64,000 bases of DNA from Chitinophaga pendula (GTDB lineage: Bacteria > Bacteroidota > Bacteroidia > Chitinophagales > Chitinophagaceae): the NCBI RefSeq assembly GCF_020386615.1, contig NZ_CP077769.1, forward strand, positions 4,092,001 to 4,156,000. Reading direction: 5' to 3'. Both the position numbers and the translations under genes were made by a program. Shown here one piece after another: positions 36,911-48,054 of the stretch. The notes below the pieces were generated by a model. The model saw nothing but the letters and a program-made list of their open reading frames with translations, ran no database searches and was not told the origin of the DNA. How positions within the stretch are numbered: position 1 is the stretch's first letter; the number at the start of each line of letters is the position of its first letter.

Positions 36911-36918
36911 TACTTTTG
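36911..36918 (+). promoter_or_regulatory. Bacteroidota -7 element of catalase gene
   Basis: TACTTTTG matches TAnnTTTG; TTTC at 36886-36889 is a possible -33 partner 21 bases upstream. It gives a leader of about 78 nt before ATG 37003. No OxyR-type palindrome is evident. Confidence 0.45.
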
Positions 36919-37002
36919 AGGTAACAAATAGCTGCCAACGAGACACTGTGTGCACCGGTGTTTTAGTATACGCAACTTTTTTCACTCCTTTAAAAAGATC
37001 TT

Positions 37003-38502
37003 ATGGCTGAAATGAAAAAACTGACCACGGCATCCGGCATTCCTTACTTTGAGCATGAAAACTCTATGACGGCCGGGCCAAGGGGACCTATTCTGTTACA
37101 GGATGTCATTCTTCATGAAAAGATGGCCCACTTCAACCGGGAGCGTATTCCTGAGCGGGTTGTGCACGCCAAGGGCTCTGGCGCCTATGGTACTTTTACT
37201 GTTACGCATGATATCAGTTCCTACACTAAAGCGAAAATATTTGATACTATTGGTAAGCAGACGAGGGTGTTTCTGCGTTTTTCGACGGTAGGCGGCGAGA
37301 AGGGTTCTGCTGACAGTGAGCGTGACCCACGGGGGTTTGCGGTTAAGTTTTATACGGAAGACGGTAACTGGGACCTGGTGGGAAACAATACGCCTATTTT
37401 CTTTATCAAGGATCCGAAGAAGTTCAGTGATTTTATTCACACGCAGAAGCGTGATCCACGTACGAATACGAAGAGTCCGACGATGGTATGGGATTTCTGG
37501 AGTCTGAACCCGGAGAGTCTGCACCAGGTGGTGCTATTGATGACTGATCGAGGTACACCTGCCAGTTACCGGCATATGCACGGATTTGGCAGTCATACAT
37601 TTTCATTTATCAACGACAAAAATGAGCGTTTCTATGTAAAGTTTCATTTCAAGACTTTACAAGGCATTAAGAACTTCACGGATGCGGAGGCGGCGGCGAT
37701 GAAGTCGCAGGACCTGGATCATGCGCAACGCGATTTGGTGGAAGCGATTGACAACGGTGAATTCCCACGTTGGGCGATGCGTGTGCAGATCATGCCGGAA
37801 GCGGAGGCGAAGACCTATCGCTGGAATCCGTTTGACCTGACGAAGGTGTGGCCGCATGCTGATTATCCATTGATCGATGTAGGTGTACTGGAGTTGAATG
37901 AGATTCCGCGGAATTACTTTGCGCATGTGGAACAGTCTGCTTTTGCGCCCTCGCATGTGGTGGCCGGTATTGGTTATTCTCCGGACAAGATGTTGCAAGG
38001 GCGTCTGCTCTCCTATCCGGATGCGCACCGTTACCGGTTGGGGGTGAATTATGAGCAGCTGCCGGTGAACAGGTGTCCGTATGCAGTTAATAATTATGAG
38101 CGGGACGGGGCTATGCGGTTAGATGATAACGGTGAGGATCAGCCTAATTATTTCCCGAACAGCTTTGGTGATATTACACCTGATATTGCTTACCAGGCAC
38201 CCGGGCAAGCGCTGGACGGCCTGTATGCTGACTGGTACGACCGTAATGCTGCCGGGGAGGATGATCACTATACGCAGCCAGGCAACCTGTTCCGACTGTT
38301 GACACCGGAGGATAAGCAGCATACGATCCACAATATCGTTGCTTCTATGCGTGGTATTACGGGACCTAAGCAGGATCAGATCATCCAGCGTCAGTTATGT
38401 CATTTCTTCCGTGCCGACATACAACTCGGAATGGGTGTGGCGCAAGGTTTGGGCGTGGCGATCGATATGCCGTCGCACGGTGTGCAGGGGCATACTAGAT
38501 AG
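37003..38502 (+). CDS. katA: Haem catalase, monofunctional (clade 3 size)
   Basis: A 499-residue small-subunit catalase. Active site H55 ([12 protein letters not shown]), N128 ([10 protein letters not shown]) and the proximal haem ligand Y338 ([14 protein letters not shown]) are all present. It removes hydrogen peroxide in the cytoplasm. The length and the lack of a C-terminal flavodoxin-like domain fit clade 3, NADPH-binding enzymes. It has its own promoter and is followed by a terminator that overlaps the end of the convergent flavoprotein gene. Confidence 0.95.
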   Translation: MAEMKKLTTASGIPYFEHENSMTAGPRGPILLQDVILHEKMAHFNRERIPERVVHAKGSGAYGTFTVTHDISSYTKAKIFDTIGKQTRVFLRFSTVGGEKGSADSERDPRGFAVKFYTEDGNWDLVGNNTPIFFIKDPKKFSDFIHTQKRDPRTNTKSPTMVWDFWSLNPESLHQVVLLMTDRGTPASYRHMHGFGSHTFSFINDKNERFYVKFHFKTLQGIKNFTDAEAAAMKSQDLDHAQRDLVEAIDNGEFPRWAMRVQIMPEAEAKTYRWNPFDLTKVWPHADYPLIDVGVLELNEIPRNYFAHVEQSAFAPSHVVAGIGYSPDKMLQGRLLSYPDAHRYRLGVNYEQLPVNRCPYAVNNYERDGAMRLDDNGEDQPNYFPNSFGDITPDIAYQAPGQALDGLYADWYDRNAAGEDDHYTQPGNLFRLLTPEDKQHTIHNIVASMRGITGPKQDQIIQRQLCHFFRADIQLGMGVAQGLGVAIDMPSHGVQGHTR

Positions 38503-38535
38503 CTGTTTCCAGGTAAATGTTCATGTATATTTAAG

Positions 38536-38567
38536 TGCCGGCCGTTGATCGAGCCGGCATTTTTATT
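38536..38567 (+). terminator. Terminator of catalase gene
   Basis: TGCCGGC / GCCGGCA, 10-base loop, then TTTTTATT. Its last bases overlap the 3' end of the convergent gene at 38563. Confidence 0.8.
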
Positions 38568-39849
38568 GGCAGCGGCCGGCGATGGTGTTGGCGGCGATCC
38601 AGCCGCTGGTCCAGGCATGCTGGAAGTTGAAGCCACCGGTGACGCCATCGACATCCATTACTTCGCCCGCGAAGAATAAGTCTGTGGCGATCCTGCTTTC
38701 CATGGTATTGGGTTCTATTTCGGTGAGTTGGATGCCACCGCTGGTTACAAACTCTTCCTTGAAGGTGGTTTTTCCGCTGACGGACAGTTCCATGGCTGCC
38801 AGTTGGCGGATGAGGAGGTTTTGTTCTTTGGCCGGGAGATCTGCCCAGCGTAGTTCTTCTCCTATGCCGGCTTGTTGGAGGAGGAATGTCCAGAGGCGTT
38901 GTGGGAGGGAGAAGGGATTTCGGTGATGGATTTTTTGTCCGCCTAAGGCGAAACGCAGTTGTTGTATCTCTTCGCGCAGGGAGTTTTCGTTATAGGAAGG
39001 TATCCAATTGACCTGTACCTGAAAGCGGTATTGTATGTCGTGCAGCTGGCGGGCGCCCCAGGCGGACAGGCGTAGTACGGCCGGGCCGCTGAGTCCCCAG
39101 TGGGTGATGAGTACGGGGCCCTGTTCCATCAGTTTAGTGCCCGCTATCTTCACCTGTGCATCGGGGACGCTTACGCCCATGAGGCTGGTGATGGGATGTT
39201 TGGGTATATTGAAGGTGAACAGGGACGGTACTGGTGAGGCGATGCTGTGTCCTACGGCTTTGAGCCAGTCGAATTTGGCGGCCTGGGCGTATCCGCCAGC
39301 GGCGATGCAGGCGAAGTCGGCATGCAGGGTTTTGCCCTGTTGTAAGGTGATACGCCAGCGATTATCCTGGCGGGTAATGCTCTCTACTTCCTGTTGGGTT
39401 TCTATGCGTACGCGGTATTTATCGGCTTCGCGCAGCAGGCAATCGATGATGGTCTGTGAGTTGTCGGTAACGGGGAACATGCGGCCATCGTCTTCTGCTT
39501 TGAGTGTCACACCTCTTTCTGCGAACCAGGCGATGGTATCTGGTACGAAGAAGTGTCCGAATGCTTTTTTGAGGAAGTTTTGTCCACGGGGATACCGTTT
39601 CAGCATATAGGGTATATTGGGGGCGGCGTGGGTGACATTACACCGTCCGCCGCCGGACACTTTTACTTTGGAGAGCAGTTTACCTGTTTTCTCCAGGATG
39701 ATCACTTCGAGGCCGGGGCTGAGCCTGGCCGCATTGACGGCACAGAAGAAACCTGCTGCGCCGCCACCTGCTATCACTAATCGCTTTTTCGACAATGTTA
39801 TTGATTTAGTTGCTGCTGCAAAAGAAAGACATCCTTTGCATTGTACCAC
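38563..39849 (-). CDS. NAD(P)/FAD-dependent oxidoreductase, HI0933/YhiN (BaiN-like) family
   Basis: A 428-residue flavoprotein. FAD Rossmann motif VIAGGGAAGFFCA (about residues 25-37), the family's VSGGGRCNVTHA (about 64-75), an internal CIAAGG and the C-terminal FAGEVMDVDGVTGGFNFQHAW, all diagnostic of the HI0933-like family. The physiological substrate is unknown; one member was linked to bile-acid reduction, which does not define this protein. ATG 39849 gives a 24-residue lead-in before the first strand; the TTG at 39793-39795 (LSKKRL) would match the usual N-terminus and is a credible alternative. Confidence 0.9.
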   Translation of the reverse strand: MVQCKGCLSFAAATKSITLSKKRLVIAGGGAAGFFCAVNAARLSPGLEVIILEKTGKLLSKVKVSGGGRCNVTHAAPNIPYMLKRYPRGQNFLKKAFGHFFVPDTIAWFAERGVTLKAEDDGRMFPVTDNSQTIIDCLLREADKYRVRIETQQEVESITRQDNRWRITLQQGKTLHADFACIAAGGYAQAAKFDWLKAVGHSIASPVPSLFTFNIPKHPITSLMGVSVPDAQVKIAGTKLMEQGPVLITHWGLSGPAVLRLSAWGARQLHDIQYRFQVQVNWIPSYNENSLREEIQQLRFALGGQKIHHRNPFSLPQRLWTFLLQQAGIGEELRWADLPAKEQNLLIRQLAAMELSVSGKTTFKEEFVTSGGIQLTEIEPNTMESRIATDLFFAGEVMDVDGVTGGFNFQHAWTSGWIAANTIAGRCQ

Positions 39850-40009
39850 GAAATAGCGACATAATTTCTATTAAAACCTTTCTGGCGGAGTCTTAAATTT
39901 TTCTTAAAACCTGCGAGGGGCGCCGGATTAGTCCCTAACATAGCGTATCCTTACAGGTTCAGAATTGTAAAGCACGGATTTTGATCTTATTATTGTAAAA
40001 AATTATTGC

Positions 40010-42466
40010 ATGCCTCAGCAACGATTGCTCAACAGAAAACGCCTGCAATGGCTCATCCCTTCCCTCCTACTTGTATTGACAGGGGCTTTCTCTTACGCTC
40101 CTGTAGAAGACTGGACAGATAAGATTGTAAAAGCACTGGAACAATTTGGTAAGAAGTATCCCCAGGAGAAGGTGTATCTGCACCTAGACAAGGATTATTA
40201 TGCTGCCGGTGAGACGATCTGGTTCAAGGGCTATGTGACGCTGGATAACCTTATGGCGTTGCAGGCGCGTACGATGTATGTGGAGTTGCTGGATAAGAGC
40301 GGCAATATTGTACAGAAAAAGATGACGGATGTGTATGCCGGTACATCTGCCGGTGATTTTGAGATACCGGAAACGCTGAAGGCAGGTGTATATCGTTTGC
40401 GTGCCTATACATCATGGATGCTGAATTTTGACCCGGAGTATCTTTACTACCGGGATATCGAGATATTGGATCAGACGAAAAAGAATGCGGCTGCAACGCC
40501 GGTGGATACGGCGCAGCATAAAGACTTTGCTATACAGTTTTTCCCGGAGGGGGGTCAGTTGATCGCTGATGCTGGTAATGTGGTGGCCTTTAAAGCGACG
40601 GCACCCGACGGTTATCCGGTGGATATCGCCGGTGTGGTAGAGAGCAGTAAGGGTAAACAGATTGGCAAGCTGATCACGCTGCATGACGGTATGGGCAGCC
40701 TGGAGTTTACGCCGGCGCCTGGTGAGACCTACCAGGCTATTGTACAGGCAGCTAATGGCGGTCGTAAGACGGTGCCGTTGCCGGCGGTTATGACGACGGG
40801 TGCTAGCTTGAAAGTATACAACAAGGGTAGCCGTATCTTCTACCAGGCTGTGATGGCTCATCCGGAAGATACTGCCAACAATAACCTGCTGATCGTTGCG
40901 CAGATGACCAATCAGCTGGTGTATAAGGCGAGGTTGAATGCATCTGAGGGGAAGATCAGTGGTTTTATTCCTACGAATATGCTGCCTTCGGGTATTTTAC
41001 AGATCACGCTGTTTGGCAGCAATGGGTTGCCGTTGTCTGAGCGGTTGGCATTTGTGCGGCAGAATGATCTGCTTACTATGACGCTGGAGGCTCAGCAGAT
41101 CGACAATGAGGAACGTGCGAAAAACATAGTGACGCTGCAGCTGCCGGACAGTATGCGTGCGAGTGTATCCGTATCCGTTACGGATGCGGACCAGGTGCCG
41201 AAGAATATACAGAACCAGAACAATATTGTTTCCAGCCTGTTGCTGACCTCTGACATCAAGGGGTATGTGCATAATCCGGCGTGGTATTTCGGGGATTCGG
41301 CGGCGGCCCGTTCGAATGCGTTGGACCTGGTGATGCTGACCAATGGGTGGAGACGATTCAGTTGGAAGAAGATATTGGCGAACGACTATCCGGGGTTGCC
41401 ATTTTCTTACGAGCAGGGGATTGTGTTGAAGGGGACTGCTTTTACCAACAACGGGCGGTATCCGCTGGCGAATGGTAAGGTAGATCTGCTGATCAAGCAG
41501 CCGATCGACAGCTCTACTACCTTTGCGTCTGCACCTACTGATGTGGCGGGGGATTTCAATATTCCCAACCTGGCGTTTGTAGATACGGCGTTGATCTATT
41601 ACCAGGGTAATGACAAGGATAAGCGCTGGAAGGATGTGAGTGTAAAGTTCAATGCGCACTTTTTCGACAACCGGGCGCCGGTGAAGCTCCCCTACCCTAT
41701 GCGGGTACCGCCGCCGGTGGATGCCAGTCTGCTGAAGTCTTTCCTAACGGCGGTATCAGATGGTAACCGGGTGAACCGTGCGATCAACAGCCGTACGGTA
41801 TTCCTGAAGGAGGTGAATATTATTGACCGTAAGCCTAAGCCAGCAGAAAGTATTGATAAGAAATATACCAGCGGGTTGTTTTCCGGCGGTGATGGTTATA
41901 CTTTTGACCTGACGAAGGAGAATCCTACTGCTTTCAACATCTTCCAGTACCTGCAATCCAAGGTGGCCGGTCTGAACATTACGGGTAACCTGAGCAGTCC
42001 TAATCTTAGCTGGCGGGGGGGTGCGCCTACGTTGTACCTGAATGAGATGCGGGTAGAGACGGATATGTTGAGTACTATTCCGGTATCTGATGTGGCGATG
42101 ATCAAGGTATTCCGTCCGCCTTTTATGGGAGGTTTTGGTGGAGGCGCTAATGGTGCGATCGCGGTGTATACTAAGCGAGGCGGAGAAGGCGGCGATGCTA
42201 CGATCCGTGGTTTTGAGCTTTATAAGAAGGCCGGTTATGCCCTGGCCAAGGAGTTTTATTCTCCTGACTATGCGGTACGGAAAGAGGTACATGCATTACC
42301 TGACAAGCGTCTTACGCTGTATTGGAATGCGCATGTGCAGATCGATACTATTACTAACACGGCCAAGATACAGTTCTACAACAATGATTTCTCCAAACAC
42401 TTCCGGGTGGTAGCAGAGGGTATGACTGCCGGCGGTAGTGTAGGGCATGTGGAAGCAACGTATTAA
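40010..42466 (+). CDS. Secreted MG2-domain protein with TonB-receptor plug domain
   Basis: An 818-residue exported protein (signal RLQWLIPSLLLVLTGAFSYA, cleavage about 30). Residues 45-150 are an MG2-type macroglobulin domain (KVYLHLDKDYYAAGETIWFK). Beta-sandwich repeats follow. Residues 660-750 resemble the plug of SusC/TonB receptors (FNIFQYLQSKVAGLNITGNL; PTLYLNEMRVETDMLSTIPV; a short Gly-rich GGFGGGANGAIAVYTKRG) but no beta-barrel follows. Such proteins are abundant and uncharacterised in Bacteroidota, probably periplasmic or at the outer membrane. It precedes a nucleotidase gene by 17 bp. Confidence 0.85.
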   Translation: MPQQRLLNRKRLQWLIPSLLLVLTGAFSYAPVEDWTDKIVKALEQFGKKYPQEKVYLHLDKDYYAAGETIWFKGYVTLDNLMALQARTMYVELLDKSGNIVQKKMTDVYAGTSAGDFEIPETLKAGVYRLRAYTSWMLNFDPEYLYYRDIEILDQTKKNAAATPVDTAQHKDFAIQFFPEGGQLIADAGNVVAFKATAPDGYPVDIAGVVESSKGKQIGKLITLHDGMGSLEFTPAPGETYQAIVQAANGGRKTVPLPAVMTTGASLKVYNKGSRIFYQAVMAHPEDTANNNLLIVAQMTNQLVYKARLNASEGKISGFIPTNMLPSGILQITLFGSNGLPLSERLAFVRQNDLLTMTLEAQQIDNEERAKNIVTLQLPDSMRASVSVSVTDADQVPKNIQNQNNIVSSLLLTSDIKGYVHNPAWYFGDSAAARSNALDLVMLTNGWRRFSWKKILANDYPGLPFSYEQGIVLKGTAFTNNGRYPLANGKVDLLIKQPIDSSTTFASAPTDVAGDFNIPNLAFVDTALIYYQGNDKDKRWKDVSVKFNAHFFDNRAPVKLPYPMRVPPPVDASLLKSFLTAVSDGNRVNRAINSRTVFLKEVNIIDRKPKPAESIDKKYTSGLFSGGDGYTFDLTKENPTAFNIFQYLQSKVAGLNITGNLSSPNLSWRGGAPTLYLNEMRVETDMLSTIPVSDVAMIKVFRPPFMGGFGGGANGAIAVYTKRGGEGGDATIRGFELYKKAGYALAKEFYSPDYAVRKEVHALPDKRLTLYWNAHVQIDTITNTAKIQFYNNDFSKHFRVVAEGMTAGGSVGHVEATY

Positions 42467-42483
42467 TCTAAATAATCCGAGCA

Positions 42484-43020
42484 ATGAAAGATCAAAAGCT
42501 GTCTATTGCCATAGACATGGACGAGACTATCGCAGATCCTATCACCAAGGCACGGGAGTGGTATTACCGGGATTACGGGCGACTGTTTTCCGAGGATGAG
42601 TTGCATGGAAGGACTTTGGAGGATGCCCTTCCTGTGGACCAGAAGGGTGTGATCAGGGGTTATCTCAACACCCCGGGATTTTTCCGGGACCTGGCTATTT
42701 TTCCTAATGCCCAGCGGGTGATCAAGGAGTTGAACCAGAAGTACAAGGTATTTATTGTATCTGCAGCTATGGAGTTTCCAAATTCCCTGCGGGATAAGTA
42801 TGATTGGTTGCAGGAGTTTTTTCCTTTCCTGGAATGGCGTCAATATTGTCTTTGCGGGGATAAGAGTGTGGTGCAGACGGATATTATGATAGACGATCTG
42901 ACCCGTAACTTTGCGCATTTCAAGGGTCGGCCTTTATTGTACACGGGTCATCATAACGTGCATATTGAAGGCTATGAGCGGGTGTTGCATTGGGAGGATG
43001 CGGCAGCGAAGTTATTGTAA
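42484..43020 (+). CDS. 5'(3')-deoxyribonucleotidase-like HAD phosphatase (NT5C family)
   Basis: A 178-residue HAD-superfamily protein. The nucleophile and acid are D11 and D13 in AIDMDETIAD; motif II is FIVSAAMEFPNS; the C-terminal IMIDDLTRNF carries the metal-binding aspartates. The NT5C family removes phosphate from deoxynucleoside monophosphates, which would balance the deoxynucleoside kinase at 36211. Spacing of 17 bp after the MG2 protein suggests shared transcription, ended by the strong terminator at 43049. Confidence 0.9.
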   Translation: MKDQKLSIAIDMDETIADPITKAREWYYRDYGRLFSEDELHGRTLEDALPVDQKGVIRGYLNTPGFFRDLAIFPNAQRVIKELNQKYKVFIVSAAMEFPNSLRDKYDWLQEFFPFLEWRQYCLCGDKSVVQTDIMIDDLTRNFAHFKGRPLLYTGHHNVHIEGYERVLHWEDAAAKLL

Positions 43021-43048
43021 TCAGGAAAATCACAGTGCTGTGTACACG

Positions 43049-43079
43049 AAGCCCGGTCTTTAGGACCGGGCTTTTTTTT
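43049..43079 (+). terminator. Intrinsic terminator
   Basis: AAGCCCGGTC / GACCGGGCTT, 5-base loop, then a T run. It lies 29 bp after the nucleotidase stop and directly before the convergent VOC gene. Confidence 0.9.
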
Positions 43080-43081
43080 AT

Positions 43082-43582
43082 TTATTCTGTTACAGGGTCG
43101 AGTTCCTGTAGTAGTTCGGTGATATTGAGTCGGCGGGTGTACATGGTGATTTTGCCATCAGCATCCAGCGGCCATTGTTCACGGGGGCGGTCCCAATATA
43201 GTTCTACGCCATTGCCATCGGGATCGTCGAGGTAGAGTGCTTCGGAGACGCCATGGTCTGCAAACCCGGTGAAAGGATATGCTGCGTTGCGTAATCTTTT
43301 ATAGATGAGTGCCAGGTCTTTCCTGGAGGGGTATACGATGGCGGTATGATAGAGGCCCGGTGCATGTGTGGGTGCGGGGGCGGCGCCTTTGCTCTGCCAG
43401 GTGTTCAGGCCGATGTGGTGGTGATAGCCCCCTGCGGAGATAAATGCGGCGTCGGCACCATAATGCTGGATGATCTCAAAGCCCAGGAGTCCGCAATAGA
43501 AGTCGAGGGATCGCTGGAGGTCTGCTACTTTCAGGTGTACATGGCCGATGCGTGTCTGTGGTGGTATACTGTATGCTGACAT
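43082..43582 (-). CDS. VOC-family (glyoxalase/extradiol dioxygenase-like) protein
   Basis: A 166-residue protein with paired beta-alpha-beta-beta-beta modules: GHVHLKVADLQRSLDFYCGL (first module, H in the first strand), ISAGGYHHHIGLN, LYHTAIVYPSRKDLALIYKR, and the metal-site DPDGNGVELYWDRP. This pattern fits CatE-type catechol 2,3-dioxygenase-like proteins. The frame is open 26 codons further up, but MSAYSIPPQTRIGHV at 43582 matches the usual N-terminus. The substrate is unknown. Confidence 0.9.
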   Translation of the reverse strand: MSAYSIPPQTRIGHVHLKVADLQRSLDFYCGLLGFEIIQHYGADAAFISAGGYHHHIGLNTWQSKGAAPAPTHAPGLYHTAIVYPSRKDLALIYKRLRNAAYPFTGFADHGVSEALYLDDPDGNGVELYWDRPREQWPLDADGKITMYTRRLNITELLQELDPVTE

Positions 43583-43710
43583 TGGTGGTTGTTTTGATGT
43601 TTGAAATGGGGGTTTTACCATAACGTTTGTATGATCGAAAATAAACAATATCCCTTGCAATCTGTTCAGCTATGGATATCATACGAGTATTTCATTATTT
43701 TTAAGGTGCT

Positions 43711-44811
43711 ATGAATAAGATCCTATTTGCTTTTTTACTCCCATTATTTCTGCTGAGCACCTCTCCTGTTTTGTCGCAGCCGCTGAAGGCCGGATTTGAT
43801 CCTTTGGAATACCAGGATGTGCTGAAGTTGGCATTTTTGCATGCTGATACGCCCTGGACGGCTAAGATTGCGCCACCTCCGGCGGGCTATCGATTACTTT
43901 ACCGGTCTAAGGCTACGCCTATGTTCAACCGTTGGGATCTGTGGACACGGGAGGACGGGGTGGTGATCATCAGTGTGCGCGGTACGGTAGGTCAAGCTAA
44001 TTCGTGGATGGAGAATTTTTATGCCGGTATGATTCCTGCCAGTGGTACGCTTGTATTTGGTGACAGCAGCAGTTTCCGTTACCGGCTGGCACAGGATAGC
44101 AGTGCTTATGTGCATGCGGGGTGGGTGTTAGGGCTGGCGAGTATGGCTACTGATATCGTGCAGCATATCAAGGACTGTTACCGGCGAGGGAGCCGGGCGT
44201 TTATTATCACCGGTCACAGTCAGGGAGGGGCGATCAGTTATTTATTACGCTCTTACCTGGCTTATATTGATGATCCATCTTTTCCGAAGGATATTGTATT
44301 TAAGACTTATTGCAGTGCTGCTCCGAAGCCAGGTAATCAGTATTATGCCAATGACTTTGATTACCTGACGAGGGAGGGCTGGGCTTTTCGGGTGGTGAAT
44401 GCACGGGATTGGGTACCGGAGACGCCATTTTCGATACAGACGACGCGGGATTTCAATCATATCAATGCCTTTATGAATGTAAAGGGGATGTTGCGTGCGC
44501 AGCCATTCTTTGTACGGCTGGTATTGGGGCATGTTTACGGTAACCTGGACCGGTCGAGTAAGCGTGCTAGCCGCCGTATGCAGAAATACCTGGGTAAGAT
44601 GCTGTATAAGCGTGTGAAAAAGGTGATACCACAATATGAGATGCCGCCATTTGTGAGCAGTCATCATTATGCGACGGCTGGTACACCGGTGATCCTTTAC
44701 CCGGTAGCCGGCTATCATGAGCGTTATCCATTTGACGGTAAAAATATCTTTATACATCATATGTATGCCCCCTATCAATACTTACTGGAGCACATCTATT
44801 CTATAAAATAA
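43711..44811 (+). CDS. Secreted class 3 lipase-like alpha/beta hydrolase
   Basis: A 366-residue protein with a signal peptide (LFAFLLPLFLLSTSPVLSQ, cleavage about 23). The nucleophile elbow GHSQGGA has S170; VVIISVRGTVG gives the oxyanion strand, and aspartate (NARDWVPE) and histidine (HYATAG or HHMYAP) candidates follow. This is the Lipase_3 layout of fungal-type lipases. It probably hydrolyses esters or lipids in the periplasm or outside. It diverges from the VOC gene. Confidence 0.85.
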   Translation: MNKILFAFLLPLFLLSTSPVLSQPLKAGFDPLEYQDVLKLAFLHADTPWTAKIAPPPAGYRLLYRSKATPMFNRWDLWTREDGVVIISVRGTVGQANSWMENFYAGMIPASGTLVFGDSSSFRYRLAQDSSAYVHAGWVLGLASMATDIVQHIKDCYRRGSRAFIITGHSQGGAISYLLRSYLAYIDDPSFPKDIVFKTYCSAAPKPGNQYYANDFDYLTREGWAFRVVNARDWVPETPFSIQTTRDFNHINAFMNVKGMLRAQPFFVRLVLGHVYGNLDRSSKRASRRMQKYLGKMLYKRVKKVIPQYEMPPFVSSHHYATAGTPVILYPVAGYHERYPFDGKNIFIHHMYAPYQYLLEHIYSIK

Positions 44812-44833
44812 TACTATCCGCAGGCATTCTTTT

Positions 44834-44864
44834 TTTGGAATTACTAAATACCCTACTATATTTG
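44834..44864 (+). promoter_or_regulatory. Consensus Bacteroidota promoter of metY
   Basis: TTTG at 44834-44837, 19 bases, TATATTTG at 44857-44864: an exact match to both elements and spacing. Transcription should start near 44871, giving a leader of about 140 nt before ATG 45011. Confidence 0.75.
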
Positions 44865-44873
44865 TAGGGTATT
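44847..44873. promoter_or_regulatory. Operator: 10-bp inverted repeat around the -7 element of metY
   Basis: AATACCCTAC (44847-44856) and GTAGGGTATT (44864-44873), spacer 7 bases, which is the -7 element itself. A protein bound here would block RNA polymerase. The ACCCTAC-N7-GTAGGGT form resembles sites of Rrf2/CymR-type sulfur regulators; that assignment is inferred. Confidence 0.65.
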
Positions 44874-44875
44874 AA

Positions 44876-46351
<1,476 letters not shown>

Positions 46352-46379
46352 GTACCGTTGTTGTCTGCTATAAAAAATG

Positions 46380-46410
46380 AACCCGGAAGTTGTTACTTCC
46401 GGGTTTTTAT
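46380..46410. terminator. Bidirectional terminator
   Basis: AACCCGGAAGT / ACTTCCGGGTT, loop TGTT, T-rich on both strands. It separates the convergent metY and DUF255 genes. Confidence 0.9.
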
Positions 46411-46431
46411 TTGTCCCCCTATTACAGCCGG

Positions 46432-48009
46432 CTATTTGTCCCATGTAACTACGAAGTAGTCAGCCGGCTGTGCCCACGCAGTACGTATGGCCATCTTGTT
46501 TTGTTTTGGTGGCAGACGGAGTTCAGTTTGTGCCATTAGAATGCCTGGTTCCGCTATAATTCCTTTTAGTACGGTTGGTGATATGATGTATGCCAATATG
46601 TTGCCGGCGGCTATTTTGAATGACGGTTCTCCATAGTATGACAGCTTGTTGAGCAGCCGGCACAGATCGATATTTTCGCTCAGTACGGGTATTGCTTTGA
46701 GTAGCGGGTCGTTGCCGGCGAAGCTGTTGTAGCCACCTGCGGGTCGTTTGAAATGGCGGAGGATATACTGCATGATATCCTTTGCTATTTGCAGGTTGGC
46801 GGTGTTGCCGCTGGCATTATAGTGTTGCAGCAGTGCCTGACAGAGGTAGAGTTGATCTGCTAGTGCCGGAGCTCCGGCGGGGAACAGGTCGTGTGAATAG
46901 CTGCTATCAGCCTGGCGATATTGCTGAACGATGGTTTGCAATATCTGTTGCGCGCGGTCGAGGTATTGTTGTTCGCCGGTTGCTGCCCAATAGTATACCA
47001 TGGCTTCGGCTACCTGTGCATTTTCGCGGGTGTAGCAGGCGCTGTCTATACGAGGTATACCTTGTGCCCGTCTTTGCTGGTCATTTAATGCGAAGTATTC
47101 TCCGGCGTGTATGCCAGCTATGAGGTCGGCATCTTGTGAATTGTAATAGAGTGCATTTTTACTTTTAAAGAAAGTGTCCAGGTAGGCGATGATACGCTGT
47201 GCATGCCGGCGTGCGGAGGTATCGCCGGTGGCGAGATAATACCGGCTATATATTTTGATATACCGTGCTTGAATGCCTAATATCTTTTCGTAGTGCGGAT
47301 GTTGCCAGTCGTAGTTGCTGGAGTACTGGCAAACGCCGCCCCAAACGGGATCGTTTAGCTGGTAGGATGCTTTGATGGAGCGATCCAGCCATTTTTTGAG
47401 TGTCGGGTCGGTATTCCTTTGTGTGAGGGCGAATGCGATACCATCGTAATCGAGGAATTTTTGTTCCATGTCATAGCCGCCGAGTTCTTTGTCGAGGTAT
47501 TCGAAGAAGTCGTTGCGGATGTACTGGGCTATCTGGGGTGACCACACTCCTTTTTGCGCGGTTACGGGCGAATGGTCTGCGCGGATGGCAGGTTTGCTAT
47601 TGCCGTTGTAGCGTTTTAGCAATGTGAGGAATGTATCTGGCTCCATGTATCCGGCTTCTTTGGTCAGTTCTTCTCCATTGCTGTTGAAGATGATGGTAGC
47701 GGGCCAGCCATAGTCTTTATAGCGGGCGTAGAGGTCCGGACGTTTGTCCTGATTGGAACGTATGGTGATGTAATGATCGGCGAGGTAGTTGATGACGGTA
47801 GTGTTGCCGTATGTTTTTTCATCCATTACGTGGCACCAGTGGCACCAGGAGGCACCCAGGTCTAGTATGACTGGTTTGTTCTCCTGGCGAGCTTTGTTGA
47901 AAGCGGTGGCATCAAATTGTTGCCAGTCAATAGACTGGGCGGCGGCGTGATGAGCGATTCCCCAACTGGCAGCACTTAACAAGTATATGATCGTACGTAA
48001 CGCTCGCAT
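46432..48009 (-). CDS. Exported DUF255/thioredoxin-like protein with six-hairpin glycosidase-type domain
   Basis: A 525-residue protein with a signal peptide (IIYLLSAASWGIAHHAAAQ). The N-terminal thioredoxin-like DUF255 domain carries WCHWCH at 55-60 (DLGASWCHWCHVMDEKTY) and the TIIFNSNGEE strand. Residues 170-500 are alpha-helical repeats of the six-hairpin/N-acylglucosamine epimerase-like type (YDMEQKFLDYDGIAFALTQR; ARENAQVAEAMVYYWA-like). Relatives (SSP411/YyaL) are usually cytoplasmic and near 680 residues, so this is a shorter, exported form. Its function is unknown; redox handling of a bound metabolite is possible. Confidence 0.85.
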   Translation of the reverse strand: MRALRTIIYLLSAASWGIAHHAAAQSIDWQQFDATAFNKARQENKPVILDLGASWCHWCHVMDEKTYGNTTVINYLADHYITIRSNQDKRPDLYARYKDYGWPATIIFNSNGEELTKEAGYMEPDTFLTLLKRYNGNSKPAIRADHSPVTAQKGVWSPQIAQYIRNDFFEYLDKELGGYDMEQKFLDYDGIAFALTQRNTDPTLKKWLDRSIKASYQLNDPVWGGVCQYSSNYDWQHPHYEKILGIQARYIKIYSRYYLATGDTSARRHAQRIIAYLDTFFKSKNALYYNSQDADLIAGIHAGEYFALNDQQRRAQGIPRIDSACYTRENAQVAEAMVYYWAATGEQQYLDRAQQILQTIVQQYRQADSSYSHDLFPAGAPALADQLYLCQALLQHYNASGNTANLQIAKDIMQYILRHFKRPAGGYNSFAGNDPLLKAIPVLSENIDLCRLLNKLSYYGEPSFKIAAGNILAYIISPTVLKGIIAEPGILMAQTELRLPPKQNKMAIRTAWAQPADYFVVTWDK

Positions 48010-48054
48010 ATCATCATATACGGCGCTTTTCTCCCTATGGATTGGGTATGCCTG

